Assembly (NCBI RefSeq): GCF_019175385.1
Contig: NC_083341.1
Location: 87,632,321-87,696,320, forward strand
DNA: 64,000 bases
Reading direction: 5' to 3'
Source: Lycium barbarum
Lineage: Eukaryota; Streptophyta; Magnoliopsida; Solanales; Solanaceae
A program made the position numbers and the translations under genes. The notes under the pieces are model-generated. The model was not told the origin of the DNA. It saw only the letters and a program-made list of their open reading frames with translations, and made no database searches. Positions 46,608 through 59,759 of the stretch are shown here, in pieces (within the stretch, counting starts at the first letter, position 1; each line of letters starts with the position of its first letter).

Positions 46608-47188
46608 TTTTGATAAGTAAAAGAAATTTATTACCAAGTGCAAGATGTACAAGCTCAAGAACAAAACTGTCCTGTTGGACAAAAAGCTCTAACATCAACT
46701 GCTACTAACTCCTTTATAACAAAAGTTTGCAATTAAAGGGGAAAAGACTTAGCTGTTGCAAGAACCAGTAGTGGCTACATATCCACTATAATCATGCACA
46801 TTTATGGATAGAATTTGAGCTTTTCCATCTTCCTGCTACGACCAGGACTTTGTTGGCCTTTACAGACAACTTCTTAGATGATTCTCTTCACTAGACCTTC
46901 TGCACTTTACTGAAAATTCTTATTAATCATTTCTTTCCAGCCAAAGATGATATACACAACATGCAATTGTCATTCTGTATACCTCAGCTACTGCATTCTT
47001 GCCTTTAACATGATTAGTAGCCCAGTTCAGCTCTTCTAACCAGCCCATCGATTGCATATTCACCCCTACCCCTTTCCACCTTAGAAGTTTTCCCCAGACA
47101 TAATTTGAGAACACACATTGGAATACCATATGCTCCATTGTCTCTTCCTCAGAATTTCACAAAATGTAGCCTTGTTCCTCTACCATTC
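46608..47188 (-). pseudogene. LINE 3' end with zinc-binding RT domain, broken by the LTR cluster
   Basis: Minus strand from 47188: SEEETMEHMVFQCVFSNYVW then KLLRWKGVGV and VYRMTIACCVYHLWLERND, the zf-RVT region of plant L1-type LINEs, ending at 46923. A 3' UTR and the tail TTGGTAATAAATTTCTTTTA then ACTTATCAAAAAC end at 46608. The LTR cluster starting at 47189 interrupts the coding sequence. Confidence 0.8.
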
Positions 47189-49803
47189 TGTTACACCCCG
47201 TAGTTTCATATGTTGAGATTCGAGCTACCTTTCAGGAAATATGTGAGCTTATATGTGTTTAAATTATGGTTATAAGGATTTAAGTTTATATAGTAAGCTA
47301 TGAAAGGATTTAAGGGCAAGTGAATTAAGGAAATTAAATTTGTTGGAACTTGGAAGAAAATATGAGGGGCAATTTTGGCCCAAATTGGAGAAAGAATATC
47401 CTTTAGCAAATGAGGAGTTTTGAAGCAAAGTAAAAGTCTAAAATAAAGTTCGTCGAGTCTAGTTACCAACGCAACAAACCTCTTGGTGATACGATATTGG
47501 AGTAGAGAATTATAGACGTTACAAGTTCAGCTGACCGAGCAGAAACGCGTGCTATAGTAACTGATACAGTACCGACATGCTACAGTACCGAACCACACCT
47601 AGAAATACCCCTCTAACCCATTAAGTTTCATGATATTTCACCATTTTCTCACCCTCCACTCTTCCTGAGAACTCTTTGGAGTTCTATAACTTTCCTTAAC
47701 TTTCTATAATTTTCCCTAATCTTCCATTATACTCCATAATCTTTCATAACCTTTCCAAATCATTAAGAGAGAATATTAACATCAAAACCCCAAGGAAAAT
47801 TTATGGAAGATAATTGCTTTTGTTTCATCTTAAGGTGGTGTTGAACTTGATCTTGGAAAGGGTGAATAAAGTGAAGTTCTTCTACTATAAGGTATGTTCT
47901 TGCTATTATTTACATGATTAAGATGATATAAAGGTTTAGCAATTCTTGAAAAGGAAAGAATCATAGGAGAAAAATCAGAAAGAGTTGAATATAATTATTT
48001 GATTATGGTATTATGGATGTTGTTATGGTTGGTTTGAATATTGGAGAAACATCGTGTGGGATGTTTTATGAAATATATTGGTATTGATATGGTTGTTGAT
48101 GTTGTTGGTATTGTTTGGGAGTTGTTTTGGTATTTGGAGGAGGTAAAGAATATAGGGGAGATGCTGCCGAAATTTCCGCAGATTCTAGAATGATTTATTT
48201 GAAGGACTAAGACAAGTGTATGATGGTGAGCCTAATAATAGTATGAACGATTTTATATGTAGATTACATGTCAGGAGATAAATGGGAAGGTCAAGGAGCA
48301 AGATTCAAGGTATGTTAAGGCTAAACCTTTCTTTCTTAAGGCATGATTCTGTTGTTGTGAACCTATATGTGACATCTTCAATAAACGTGTTTCTAAAAGT
48401 ACCAAAGCTTACAGTTCTCAATGTTCTTTTGATATCATTGAGCTTGTTTCATAGCTATTGTTGTTATTCATTGATGTTGATCTCATCTTATGACTTTGTT
48501 CCTTCAAGGTGAGACGTGTTCATGATGACGGTTCCATAATAATAATCCAATGAGTTTAGGAACTGGTTCTAAAGGGATATTTTATAGGACATGAATAGAG
48601 TGCTAGTAGAGGATCTCTAATGAGGTATTTAATGTTCGAAGAAAGATTCAGGTTGTATCATAGGATTTGGTTATAGTCTAGTCAAGTGGAAAGAAGGACT
48701 AATGGCCTGAGCTGTGCTTATAAGTATTATGTGATTATGTAGATCCTACGAGTTAAGTGATGACCACGGGAAGGTCATAGAGATTACTTGTAGATGTTTA
48801 GTTATGATGTTGATTATAATTACCACTGCTCTACGACCAGTCGGGCAGATGTTACCACCGGGCTACGGCTGGTTGGGTAGATGTATGTATGTATGTATGT
48901 ATATATTTACTACTGGACTGCAGCCAGTCGGGCAGTTACCACCGTGCTACGGCCGATCGGGCAGTAACCGCTGATCAGTCGGGCGATAATCGGACGGGCA
49001 GTTATTACCACCGGGCTGCAGCCGGTTGGGCAGTTAGTATAGGATGATTAGTAAGATAAAGGCACAGTACTGTACACAGATATGGTTAAGCATGCGAGAG
49101 TATAGAGAGAGACGTGTATCATATGTGGATCGGGTTGCACGCTGCAACAAATGTGCACATTACATTTGATGATAAGGTAACAAGGACTATGGTAGGGTAT
49201 ACAGACCTAGTAAACATCGCAGGATGATGAAGAGGTATGTATACATATGCTAGATTTCCATCGGTAGTTCAGAAATGCCAAATTGATTCTTATTCTTCTC
49301 ATCTTTAGTATATGGCTATTTTGTTGCACTTCTCACCTTTCTTACTCAGTACATTGCTCGTACTAACGTCCCTTTGATGGGGGCGCTGCATTTCATGCCC
49401 GCAGGTCATGAGATACATCTTGACGGATCTTTCAGTAAGGATACCAGCTCAGCAGGCAGAGTCGTGGCGCTCCACTTGCTTCGGAGTTGCCCTGTGAGTC
49501 AGCATGGCTGCATATGCATTTGTATGGGTATGGCGGGGCCCTGTTCCTTCCACTTTATGTCATGTACTCCTGTAGAGGCTCTTAGACAGATATGCATAGT
49601 TAGATATCTTTTAAGTGTCTCGACTTATACTATGTTGTATCATTATTATGGATAGCCTTACCGGCACATGCACTCGAGATTAGTTTGAAGATATAAGTAT
49701 GTTATCTTTTGGGCTTGTGCCCCTATGGCTTATAGTACCTTGGTCTTATGTTGCCTTTCGAGATACAGAAAATGTGAGTTACAGTTTGGTTCGCTCAGTT
49801 CCC
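47189..49803 (+). repeat. LTR copy 1, left arm of a large inverted repeat
   Basis: TGTTACACC start, donor-like AAG|GTATGT (47891|47892), second donor-like box (~48308), CCG-type minisatellite with CGGGC(A)GT words (48835-49035), hairpin module (~49345-49560). It lacks the 164-bp duplication seen in copies 2-5, so it is the more ancestral form. Bases 49804-49852 look like its 3' extension and form the spacer. Confidence 0.85.
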
Positions 49804-49852
49804 GTAGGGTGCCGAGTGCCAGTCACGCCTTACCAAAATTGAGGTGTGTTAT

Positions 49853-50859
49853 GGGAACCGAGCGAACCAAATTGTAACTCACATTTTCTGTATCTCGAAA
49901 GGCAACATAAGACCAAGGTACTATAAGCCATAGGGGCACAAGTCCAAAAGATAACATACTTACGTCTTCAAACTAATCTCGAGTGCATATGCCGGTAAGG
50001 CTATCCATAATAATGATACAACATAGTATAAGTCGAGACACTTATAAGATATCTAACTGTGCATATCTGTCTACGAGCCTCTACCGGAGTACATGACATA
50101 AAGTGGTCAGAACAGGGCCCCGCCATACCCATGAAAATGCATATGCATCCATGTTGACTCACAGGGCAACTCCGAAGCAAGTGGAGCACCACGACTCTGC
50201 CTGCTGAGCTGGTATCCTTACTGAAAGGTCCGTTAAGCCGTATCTCAAGACCTGCGGGCATGAAACACAGCACCCCCAGCAAAGGGATGTCAGTACCAGC
50301 AATGTACTGAGTATCCAAGGCGAAAAGTGCAACAAAATAGCCATATACTAATGATGAGAAGAATAAGAATCAACCTGGCACTTCTGAACTACTGATAGAA
50401 ATCTAGCACATGTATACATACCTCTCCATTTTCTTGTAATCTTTACTAGGTCTGTATAACCTACCATGGCCCTGGTTAACTTATCATCAAACGTTATCTA
50501 AACATGTGTTGCGGCGTGCAACCCGATCCATATATGATACATGTTTCTCTATACTCTCGCATGCTTAATCATATCTATGTACAGTACTGTGCCTTTATCT
50601 TACTAATCATCCTATACTAACTCCCCAATTGATCAGTGGTAATGCACAGCTACGTGCCTACCCAGCCGCCTACAACACGACTCGGTAAAGAAAGAAATAC
50701 ATCTAGGTGCACAGCTACGTTCCTACCCGGCCGCCTACAACACGGCTCGGTAAAGAAAGAAACATGTCTAGGTGCACATATAAGTGCCTACCCGGCCGAC
50801 TATAGCGCGGCTCGGTAATGAAAAAAAATAAATATATATATATATATATATATATAGAT

Positions 50860-50894
<35 letters not shown>

Positions 50895-52687
50895 TATATA
50901 TATATATATATAAGTGCAATGAAAGATTGACCCCAAAAGAAATACCATAAGAAGAGCCGGAGTGACCTATCGTCGTTACCCTCCGACTATCGTTACTGTC
51001 GCTACATTCTTTACCTTTCAGTTTAAGAGACAACAACATGGAGAACATGTAAGATACTTGGTATAAGTTACACATGAAGTAGAGTTCAACCCATTCGGAT
51101 GGTATATGATCAATCCAATTTTAGCAGAAACATTCCAATTCGGTGGCCAAAAGAGATATGGAAGCATGAAATGCGTTTGATGCAATCATATATGAAATAA
51201 ATATTAGTCAATCAGAAGGAAGCATATTCATCTCATATTTAGTGGAATCTTATATCAACGGAAGGTCCTTCATCTTTAAGTGATGGACAAGAAAGATAAG
51301 GATGCAGGAATACACTTGAATACAAGCTGTTTCGGAGAAGAGGTAAGCTTAACCATTTCGGGATACGACCGACTCAAGTTTTACAAAAATGTTTCAATCA
51401 GTAACCAAAGAAACATGAAAATATGGACAACACTTTAATATAAGTCATGTATGAAGTAGAGGGATTCTCAAGTAAAAGAATATGGACAACACTTTAATAT
51501 AAGTCATGTATGAAGTAGAGGGATTCTCATGTATCAGTGAAACGTTGGTCGAGTTCTAGTCATGCCACAAAAGAGAAGAGAAATCCCTACATACCTGGAA
51601 TCTTGCTCCTTGACCTTCCCACTTATCTCCTGACTTGTAATCTATATGTAAAATCGTTCATCCTATTATTAGGCTCACCATCATACACTTGTCTTAGTCC
51701 TTCAAATAAATCTTTCTAGAATCTGTCGAAATTTCGGCAGTATCTCCCTCACATTCTTTACCTTCTCCAAATACCAAAACAACTCCCAAACAATACCAAC
51801 AACATCAACAACCATATCAATACCAATATATTTCATAAAACATCCCACACGATGTTTCTCCGATATTCAAGCCAACCATAACAACATCCATAATACCATA
51901 ATCAAAGAATTATATTTAACTCTTTATGATTTTTCTCCTATGATTCTTTCCTTTCCAAGAATTGCTAAACCTTTATATCATCTTAATCTTGTAAATAATA
52001 GCAAGAACATACCTTATAGTAGAAGAACTTCACTTTATTCACCCTTTCAAAGATCAAGTTCAACACCACCTTAAGATGAAACAAGAACAATTATCTTCCA
52101 TAAATTTTCCTTGAGGTTTTGATGTTAATATTCTCTCTTGATGATTCGAAAGGTTATGAAAGATTATGGAGTATTATGGAAGATTAGGGAAAATTATAGA
52201 AAGTTAAGGAACGTTATAGAACTCCAAAGAGTTCTCTGGAAGAGTGGAGGGTGAGAAAATGGTGAAATATCATGAAACTTAATGGGTTAGAGGGGTATTT
52301 ATAGGTGTGGTTCGGGTACTGTAGCACGCGTTTCTGCTCGGTCAGCTGAACTTGTAACGTCCATAATTCTCTACTCCGATATCGTATCGACGAGGGGTTT
52401 ATTGCGTTGAAAACTAGACTCGACAAACTGTATTTTAGACTTTTACTTTGCTTCAAAACTCCTCATTTGCTAAAAGATATTCTTTCTCCAATTTGGGAAA
52501 AAATTGCCCCTCATATTTTCTTCCAAGTTCCAACAAATTTAATTTCCTTAATTCACTTGCCCTTCAATCCTTTCATAGTTTACTATATAAACTTAAATCC
52601 TTATAACCATAAGTTAAACACATATAAGCTCACATATTTCCTGAAAGGTAGCTCGAATCTCAACATATGAAACTACGGGGTGTAACA
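49853..52687 (-). repeat. LTR copy 1', right arm of the inverted repeat
   Basis: Reverse complement of copy 1 from GGGAACCGAGCGAACC to TGTAACA. Longer than the left arm because of minisatellite units at ~50640-50820 (CTACCCGGCCGCCTACAACA) and the AT microsatellite. Hairpin module at ~50050-50330 (minus). Confidence 0.85.
50828..50912. repeat. (AT)n microsatellite with GATA interruptions
   Basis: About 85 bp of TA dinucleotides broken by TAGATAGA and TAGATA. Predicted tyrosine/isoleucine peptides across it are artefacts. Confidence 0.93.
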
Positions 52688-53327
52688 TCCTTCCCCCCTT
52701 TAAAAACATTCATCCTCAAATGTTAAACTCTCAGGGATCTTATGAAAATTACGGCAGAGCTTTCTCTGTAACTGCAATACTACCAACCTGTCTTGCGGTA
52801 AACCAACAGCACAATGCCACACAGGGCTATAACAATCAGTAATAACAACGACCCCAATGATAGTAACTGGCAATATACATGCATACCTAAAGGCCATGGC
52901 GACTCTATCTGAACCTCATTTGGTAATAGAAAAAAATGCGGCTATATGAACCTCAAATCTCCGTATACTATCGTTGCCAATATACTCTATATAATAAGGA
53001 AGCCCTCATCAATGTCTATCTCATTGAGTGACGTGCATCAATATTTTACCTTTTCTAACCAATCATATCCCTTCTGAAGGAGTCATCGTCAACCTATAAA
53101 ACAATAAAAATCGGGATTGAGGTTTTACACCCTATGACTCAGCTCTATAGCACGATTTAAGATACAAAGAAGGGTAACCATCCTGAATGCCCTGCAACCT
53201 CTAGTTTATAAGTGTGGCGCGCTTCACACCCATAAACAAGACTCTACTGGACACGGCTCATAGACCAATCCTAGGACGAACTGAGAGTTTAACATTCGAG
53301 GACGAATGTTTTTAAAGTGGGGAAGGA
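52688..53327. other. chimeric internal segment between opposed LTRs
   Basis: Left edge is a reversed polypurine tract (CCTTCCCCCC); right edge is a forward one (GTGGGGAAGGA) abutting the next LTR. AATGTTAAACTCTCAG and CTGAGAGTTTAACATT form inverted flanks. The middle (53205-53280) is the reversed 5' leader of an L-like element (AAGACTCTACTGGACACGGC), with its PBS replaced by the flank. No ORF. Confidence 0.75.
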
Positions 53328-56300
53328 TGTTACACCCCGTAGTTTCATATGTTGAGATTCGAGCTACCTTTCAAGAAATATGTGAGCTTAACTGTGTTTA
53401 ACTTATGGTTATAAGGATTTTAGTTCATATAGTAAGCTATGAAAGGATTGAAGGGCAAGTGAATTAAGGAAATTAAATTTGTTAGAACTAGGAAGAAAAT
53501 ATGAGGGGCAATTTTGGCCCAAATTGGAGAAAGAATATCTTTTAGTAGATGAGGAGTTTTGAAGCAAAGTAAAAGCCTAAAATAAAGTTTGTCTAGTCGA
53601 GTTTCCAACGCAATAAATCTTTCGTCAATACGATATCGAAGTAGAGAATTATGGATGTTACAAGTTCAGCTGACCGAGGAGAAGCGCGTGCTACAGTAAC
53701 CGACCAGCTACACTGTTGCTACAGTGCTGCTACAGTACCGAACCGCACCTATAAATACCCCTCTAACCTATTAAGTTTCATGATATTTCACCATGTTCTC
53801 ACCCTCCACTCTTCCTGAGAACTCTTTGGAGTTCTATAACTTTCCTTAACTTTCTATAATTTTCCCTAATCTTCCATTATACTCCATAATCTTTCATAAC
53901 CTTTCCAAATCATTAAGAGAGAATATTAACATCAAAACCCCAAGGAAAATTTATGGAAGATAATTGCTCTTGATTCATCTTAAGGTGGTGTTGAACTTGA
54001 TCTGGGAAAGGGTGAATAAAGTGAAGTTCTTCTACTATAAGGTATGTTCTTGCTATTATTTACATGATTAAGATGATATAAAGGTTTAGCAATTCTTGGA
54101 AAGGAAATTATCATAGGAGAAAAATCATAAAGAGTTGAATATAATTCTTTGATTATGGAATTATGGATGTTGTTATGGTTGGTTTGAATATTGGATAAAC
54201 ATAAAGTATGTTCTTGCTATTATTTACATGATTAAGATGATATAAAGGTTTATCAATTCTTGGAAAGGAAAGAATCATAGGAGAAAAATCATAAAGAGTT
54301 GAATATAATTCTTTGATTATGGTATTATGGATGTTGTTATCGTTGGTTTGACTATTGGAGAAACATCGCGTGGGATGTTTTATGAAATATATTGGTGTTG
54401 ATATGGTTGTTGATGTTGTTGGTATTGTTTGGGAATTCTTTTGGTATTTGGAGGAGGTAAAGAATATAGGGGAAATGCTGTAGAAATTTCGGCAGATTCT
54501 AGAAAGATTTATTTGAAGGACTAAGATAAGTGTATGATGGTGAGCCTAATAATTGTATGAACGATGATATATGTAGATTAAAAGTCAGGATATAAGTGTG
54601 AAGGTCAAGGAGCAAGATTCCAGGTATGTTGAGGCTAAACCTTCCTTTCTTAAGGCATGATTCCTTTGTTGTGAACCTATACATGATACCTTCAATAACC
54701 GCGTTTCCAAAAGTACCAAAGCTTACAGTTCCCGATGTTCTTGTGATATCCTTGAGCTTGTTTCATGGCTATTGATGTTATTCATTGATGTTGATCTCAT
54801 CTTATGACTTTGTTCCTCCAAGGTGAGATGTGTTCATGATGACGGTTCTATAATAATAATCCAATGAGTTTAGGAACAGGTTCTTAAGGGATGTTTTATA
54901 GGACATGAATAGAGTGCTAGTAGAGGATCCCTAATGAGGTATTTAGTGTTCGAAGAGAGGTTTATGTTGTATCTTAGGACATGGTTAATGTTTAGTCAAG
55001 TGGGAAGAAGTACTAATGGCCTGAGCTGTGCTTATAAGTCTTATGTGATTATGTAGATCCTACGAGTTAAGTGATGACCACGGGAAGGACATAGAGATTA
55101 CTTGTAGATGTTTAGTTATGGTGTTGATCATAATTAACTGCTGCCGGTTGGGCAGTTACCACTGATCAGTTGGGCAGGTAGTATAGGATGATTAGTAAGA
55201 TAAGGGCATAGTACTGTATATAGATATGACTAAGCATGCGAGAGTATAGAGGAACATGTATCATATATGGATCGGGTTGCACACCGCAACACCTGTTCAG
55301 ATAACGTTTGATGATAAGGTAACCAGGACTATGGTAGGGTATACAAACCTAGTAAAAATTGCAAGAAGATGAAGAGGTATGTATACATATGATAGATTTC
55401 CATCGGTAGTTTAGAAATGCCAGGTTGATTCTTATTCTTCTCATCTTCACTATATGGCTATTTTGTTGCACTTTTCGCCTTGTATACTCAATATATTGCT
55501 CGTACTGACATCCCTTTGCTGGGAGCGTGCGTTTCATGCCCGCAGGTCTTGAGATACAGCTTGACAAATCTTTCAGTAAGGATACCAGCTCAGCAGGCAG
55601 AGTCGTGGCGCTCCACTTGCTTCGGAGTTGCCCTGTGAGTCAGCATGGCTGCATATGCATTTGCATGGGTATGGTAGGGCCCTGTTCCAGCCACTTTATG
55701 TCATGTAATCCTGTAGAGGCTCATAGACAAATATGCACAGTTAGATATATTATAAGTATCTCGACTTATACTATGTTGTATCATTATTATGGATAGCCTT
55801 ACCGGCACATGCACTCGAGATTAGTTTGAAGACGTAAGTATGTTATCTTTTGTGCTTGTGCCCCTATGGCTTATAGTACCTTGGTCTTATGTTGCCTTTC
55901 AAGATACAGAAAACGTGAGTTACAGTTTGGTTCGAATGTTAAACTCTCAGGGATCTTATGAAAATTTCGGCAGAGCTTTCTCTGTAATTGCAATACTACC
56001 AACCTGTCTAGCGGTAAACCAACAACACAATGCCACACAGGGATATAAGAATCAGTAATAACTACGGCCCCAATAATAGTAACTGGCAATATACATGCAT
56101 ACCTAAAGGCCATGGCGACTCTATCTGAACCTCATTTGGTAATAGAAAAAAATGCGGCTATATGAACCTCAAATCTCTGTATACTATCGTTGCCAATATA
56201 CTCTATATAATAAGGAAGCCCTCATCAATGTCTATCTCATTGAGTGACGTGCATCAATATTTTGCCTTTTCTAACAAATCATATCCCTTCTGAAGGAGTC

Positions 56301-56543
56301 ATCGTCAACCTATAAAACAACAGAAATCGGGATTGAGGTTTTACACCCTATGACTAAGCTCTATAGCACGATTTACGATACAAAGAAGGGTAACCATCCT
56401 GATTGCCATGCAGCCTCCTGTTTATAAGTGTGGCACGCTTCACACCCATAAACAAGACTCTACTGGACACGGCTCATAGACCAACCCTAGGACGAACTGA
56501 GAGTTTAACATTCGAGGACGAATTTTTTTAAAGGGGGGAAGGA
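53328..56543 (+). repeat. tandem unit 2 (3,216 bp)
   Basis: LTR (53328 to ~55934, cut at GGTTCG) plus a ~609-bp internal segment. Contains a 164-bp internal duplication (first copies start at 54042 and 54206). More diverged in its first 500 bp than units 3-5. Confidence 0.92.
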
Positions 56544-59500
56544 TGTTACACCCCGTAGTTTCATATGTTGAGATTCGAGCTACCTTTCAGGAAATATGTG
56601 AGCTTATATGTGTTTAACTTATGGTTATAAGGATTTAATTTCATATAGTAAGCTATGAAATGATTGAAGGGCAAGTGAATTAAGGAAATTAAATTTGTTA
56701 GAACTTGGAAGAAAATATGAGGGGCAATTTTGGCCCATATTGGAGAAAGAAAATCTTTTAGTAGATGAGGAGTTTTGAAGCAAAGTAAAAGCCTAAAATA
56801 AAGTTCGTCGAGTCTAGTTTCCAACGCAATAAACCGCTCGTCGATACGATATCGGAGAAGAGAATTATGGACGTTACAAGTTCAGCTGGCCGAGCAGAAA
56901 TGCATGCTACAGTAACTGCTATAGTATAGACCTGCTACACTGCTGCTACAGTACCCGAACCACACCTATAAATACCTCTCTAACCCATTAAGTTTCATGA
57001 TATTTCACCATGTTCTCACCCTCCACTCTTCCTGAGAACTCTTTGGAGTTCTATAACTTTCCTTAACTTTCTATAATTTTCCCTAATCTTCCATTATACT
57101 CCATAATCTTTCATAACCTTTCCAAATCATTAAGAGAGAATATTAACATCAAAACCCCAAGGAAAATTTATGGAAGATAATTGCTCTTGATTCATCTTAA
57201 GGTGGTGTTGAACTTGATCTGGGAAAGGGTGAATAAAGTGAAGTTCTTCTACTATAAGGTATGTTGTTGCTATTATTTACATGATTAAGATGATATAAAG
57301 GTTTAGCAATTCTTGGAAAGGAAATTATCATGGAGAAAAATCATAAAGAGTTGAATATAATTCTTTGATTATGGAATTATGGATGTTGTTATGGTTGGTT
57401 TGAATATTGGAGAAACATAAAGTATGTTCTTGCTATTATTTACATGATTAAGATGATATAAAGGTTTAGCAATTCTTGGAAAGGAAAGAATCATAGGAGA
57501 AAAATCATAAAGAGTTGAATATAATTCTTTGATTATGGTATTATGGATGTTGTTATGGTTGGTTTGACTATTGGAGAAACATCGCGTGGGATGTTTTATG
57601 AAATATATTGGTATTGATATGGTTGTTGATGTTGTTGGTATTGTTTGGGAATTCTTTTGGTATTTGGAGGAGGTAAAGAATATAGGGGAAATGCTGTAGA
57701 AATTTCGGCAGATTCTAGAAAGATTTATTTGAAGGACTAAGATAAGTGTATGATGGTGAGCCTAATAATTGTATGAACGATGATATATGTAGATTAAAAG
57801 TCAGGAGATAAGTGTGAAGGTCAAGGAGCAAGATTCCAGGTATGTTGAGGCTAAACCTTCCTTTCTTAAGGCATGATTCCTTTGTTGTGAACCTATACAT
57901 GATACCTTCAATAACCGCGTTTCCAAAAGTACCAAAGCTTACAGTTCCCGATGTTCTTGTGATATCCTTGAGCTTGTTTCATGGCTATTGATGTTATTCA
58001 TTGATGTTGATCTCATCTTATGACTTTGTTCCTCCAAGGTGAGATGTGTTCATGATGACGGTTCTATAATAATAATCCAATGAGTTTAGGAACAGGTTCT
58101 TAAGGGATGTTTTATAGGACATGAATAGAGTGCTAGTAGAGGATCCCTAATGAGGTATTTAGTGTTCGAAGAGAGTTTTATGTTGTATCTTAGGACATGG
58201 TTAATGTTTAGTCAAGTGGGAAGAAGTACTAATGGCCTGAGCTGTGCTTATAAGTCTTATGTGATTATGTAGATCCTACGAGTTAAGTGATGACCACGGG
58301 AATGACATAGAGATTACTTGTAGATGTTTAGTTATGGTGTTGATCATAATTAACTGCTGCCGGTTGGGCAGTTACCACTGATCAGTTGGGCAGTTAGTAT
58401 AGGATGATTAGTAAGATAAGGGCATAGTACTGTATATAGATATGAGTAAGCATGCGAGAGTATAGAGGAACATGTATCATATATGGATCGGGTTGCACAC
58501 CGCAACACATGTTCTGATAACGTTTGATGATAAGGTAACCAGGACTATGGTAGGGTATACAAACCTAGTAAAAATTGCAAGAAGATGAAGAGGTATGTAT
58601 ACATATGATAAATTTCCATCGGTAGTTTAGAAATGCCAGGTTGATTCTTATTCTTCTCATCTTCACTATATGGCTATTTTGTTGCAGTTTTCGCCTTGTA
58701 TACTCAGTATATTGCTCGTACTGACATCCCTTTGCTGGGAGCGTGTGTTTCATGCCCGCAGGTCTTGAGATACAGCTTGACAGATCTTTCAGTAAGGATA
58801 CCAGCTAAGCAGGCAGAGTCGTGGCGCTCCACTTGCTTCGGAGTTGTCCTGTGAGTCAGCATGGCTGCATATGCATTTGCATGGGTATGGTAGGGCCCTG
58901 TTCCAGCCACTTTATGTCATGTAATCCTGTAGAGGCTCATAGACAAATATGCACAGTTAGATATATTATAAGTATCTCGAGTTATACTATGTTGTATCAT
59001 TATTATGGATAGCCTTACCGGCACATGCACTCGAGATTAGTTTGAAGACGTAAGTATGTTATCTTTTGGGCTTGTGCCCCTATGGCTTATAGTACCTTGG
59101 TCTTATGTTGCCTTTCAAGATACAGAAAACGTGAGTTACAGTTTGGTTCGAATGTTAAACTCTCAGGGATCTTATGAAAATTTCGGCAGAGCTTTCTCTG
59201 TAATTGCAATACTACCAACCTGTCTAGCGGTAAACCAACAACACAATGCCACACAGGGATATAAGAATCAGTAATAACTACGGCCCCAATAATAGTAACT
59301 GGCAATATACATGCATACCTAAAGGCCATGGCGACTCTATCTGAACCTCATTTGGTAATAGAAAAAAATGCGGCTATATGAACCTCAAATCTCTGTATAC
59401 TATCGTTGCCAATATACTCTATATAATAAGGAAGCCCTCATCAATGTCTATCTCATTGAGTGACGTGCATCAATATTTTGCCTTTTCTAACAAATCATAT

Positions 59501-59759
59501 CCCTTCTGAAGGAGTCATCGTCAACCTATAAAACAACAGAAATCGGGATTGAGGTTTTACACCCTATGACTCAGCTCTATAGCACGATTTAAGATACAAA
59601 GAAGGGTAACCATCCTGATTGCGATGCAGCCTCCTGTTTATAAGTGTGGCACGCTTCACACCCATAAACAAGACTCTACTGGACACGGCTCATAGACCAA
59701 CCCTAGGACGAACTGAGAGTTTAACATTCGAGGACGAATTTTTTTAAAGGGGGGAAGGA
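56544..59759 (+). repeat. tandem unit 3 (3,216 bp)
   Basis: Near-identical to unit 4. TATA box TATAAATA at 56967-56974, preceded by CTACAGTA repeats (56905-56952). Donor-like AAG|GTATGT at 57258|57259, second donor-like box 57838-57876, hairpins H1 (58705-58723) and H2 TCCC/GGGA (58727-58740). Confidence 0.93.

Noticed and set aside
50715..51075. Tyr/Ile-rich membrane-like peptides
   Set aside because: Direct translation of the (AT)n microsatellite.
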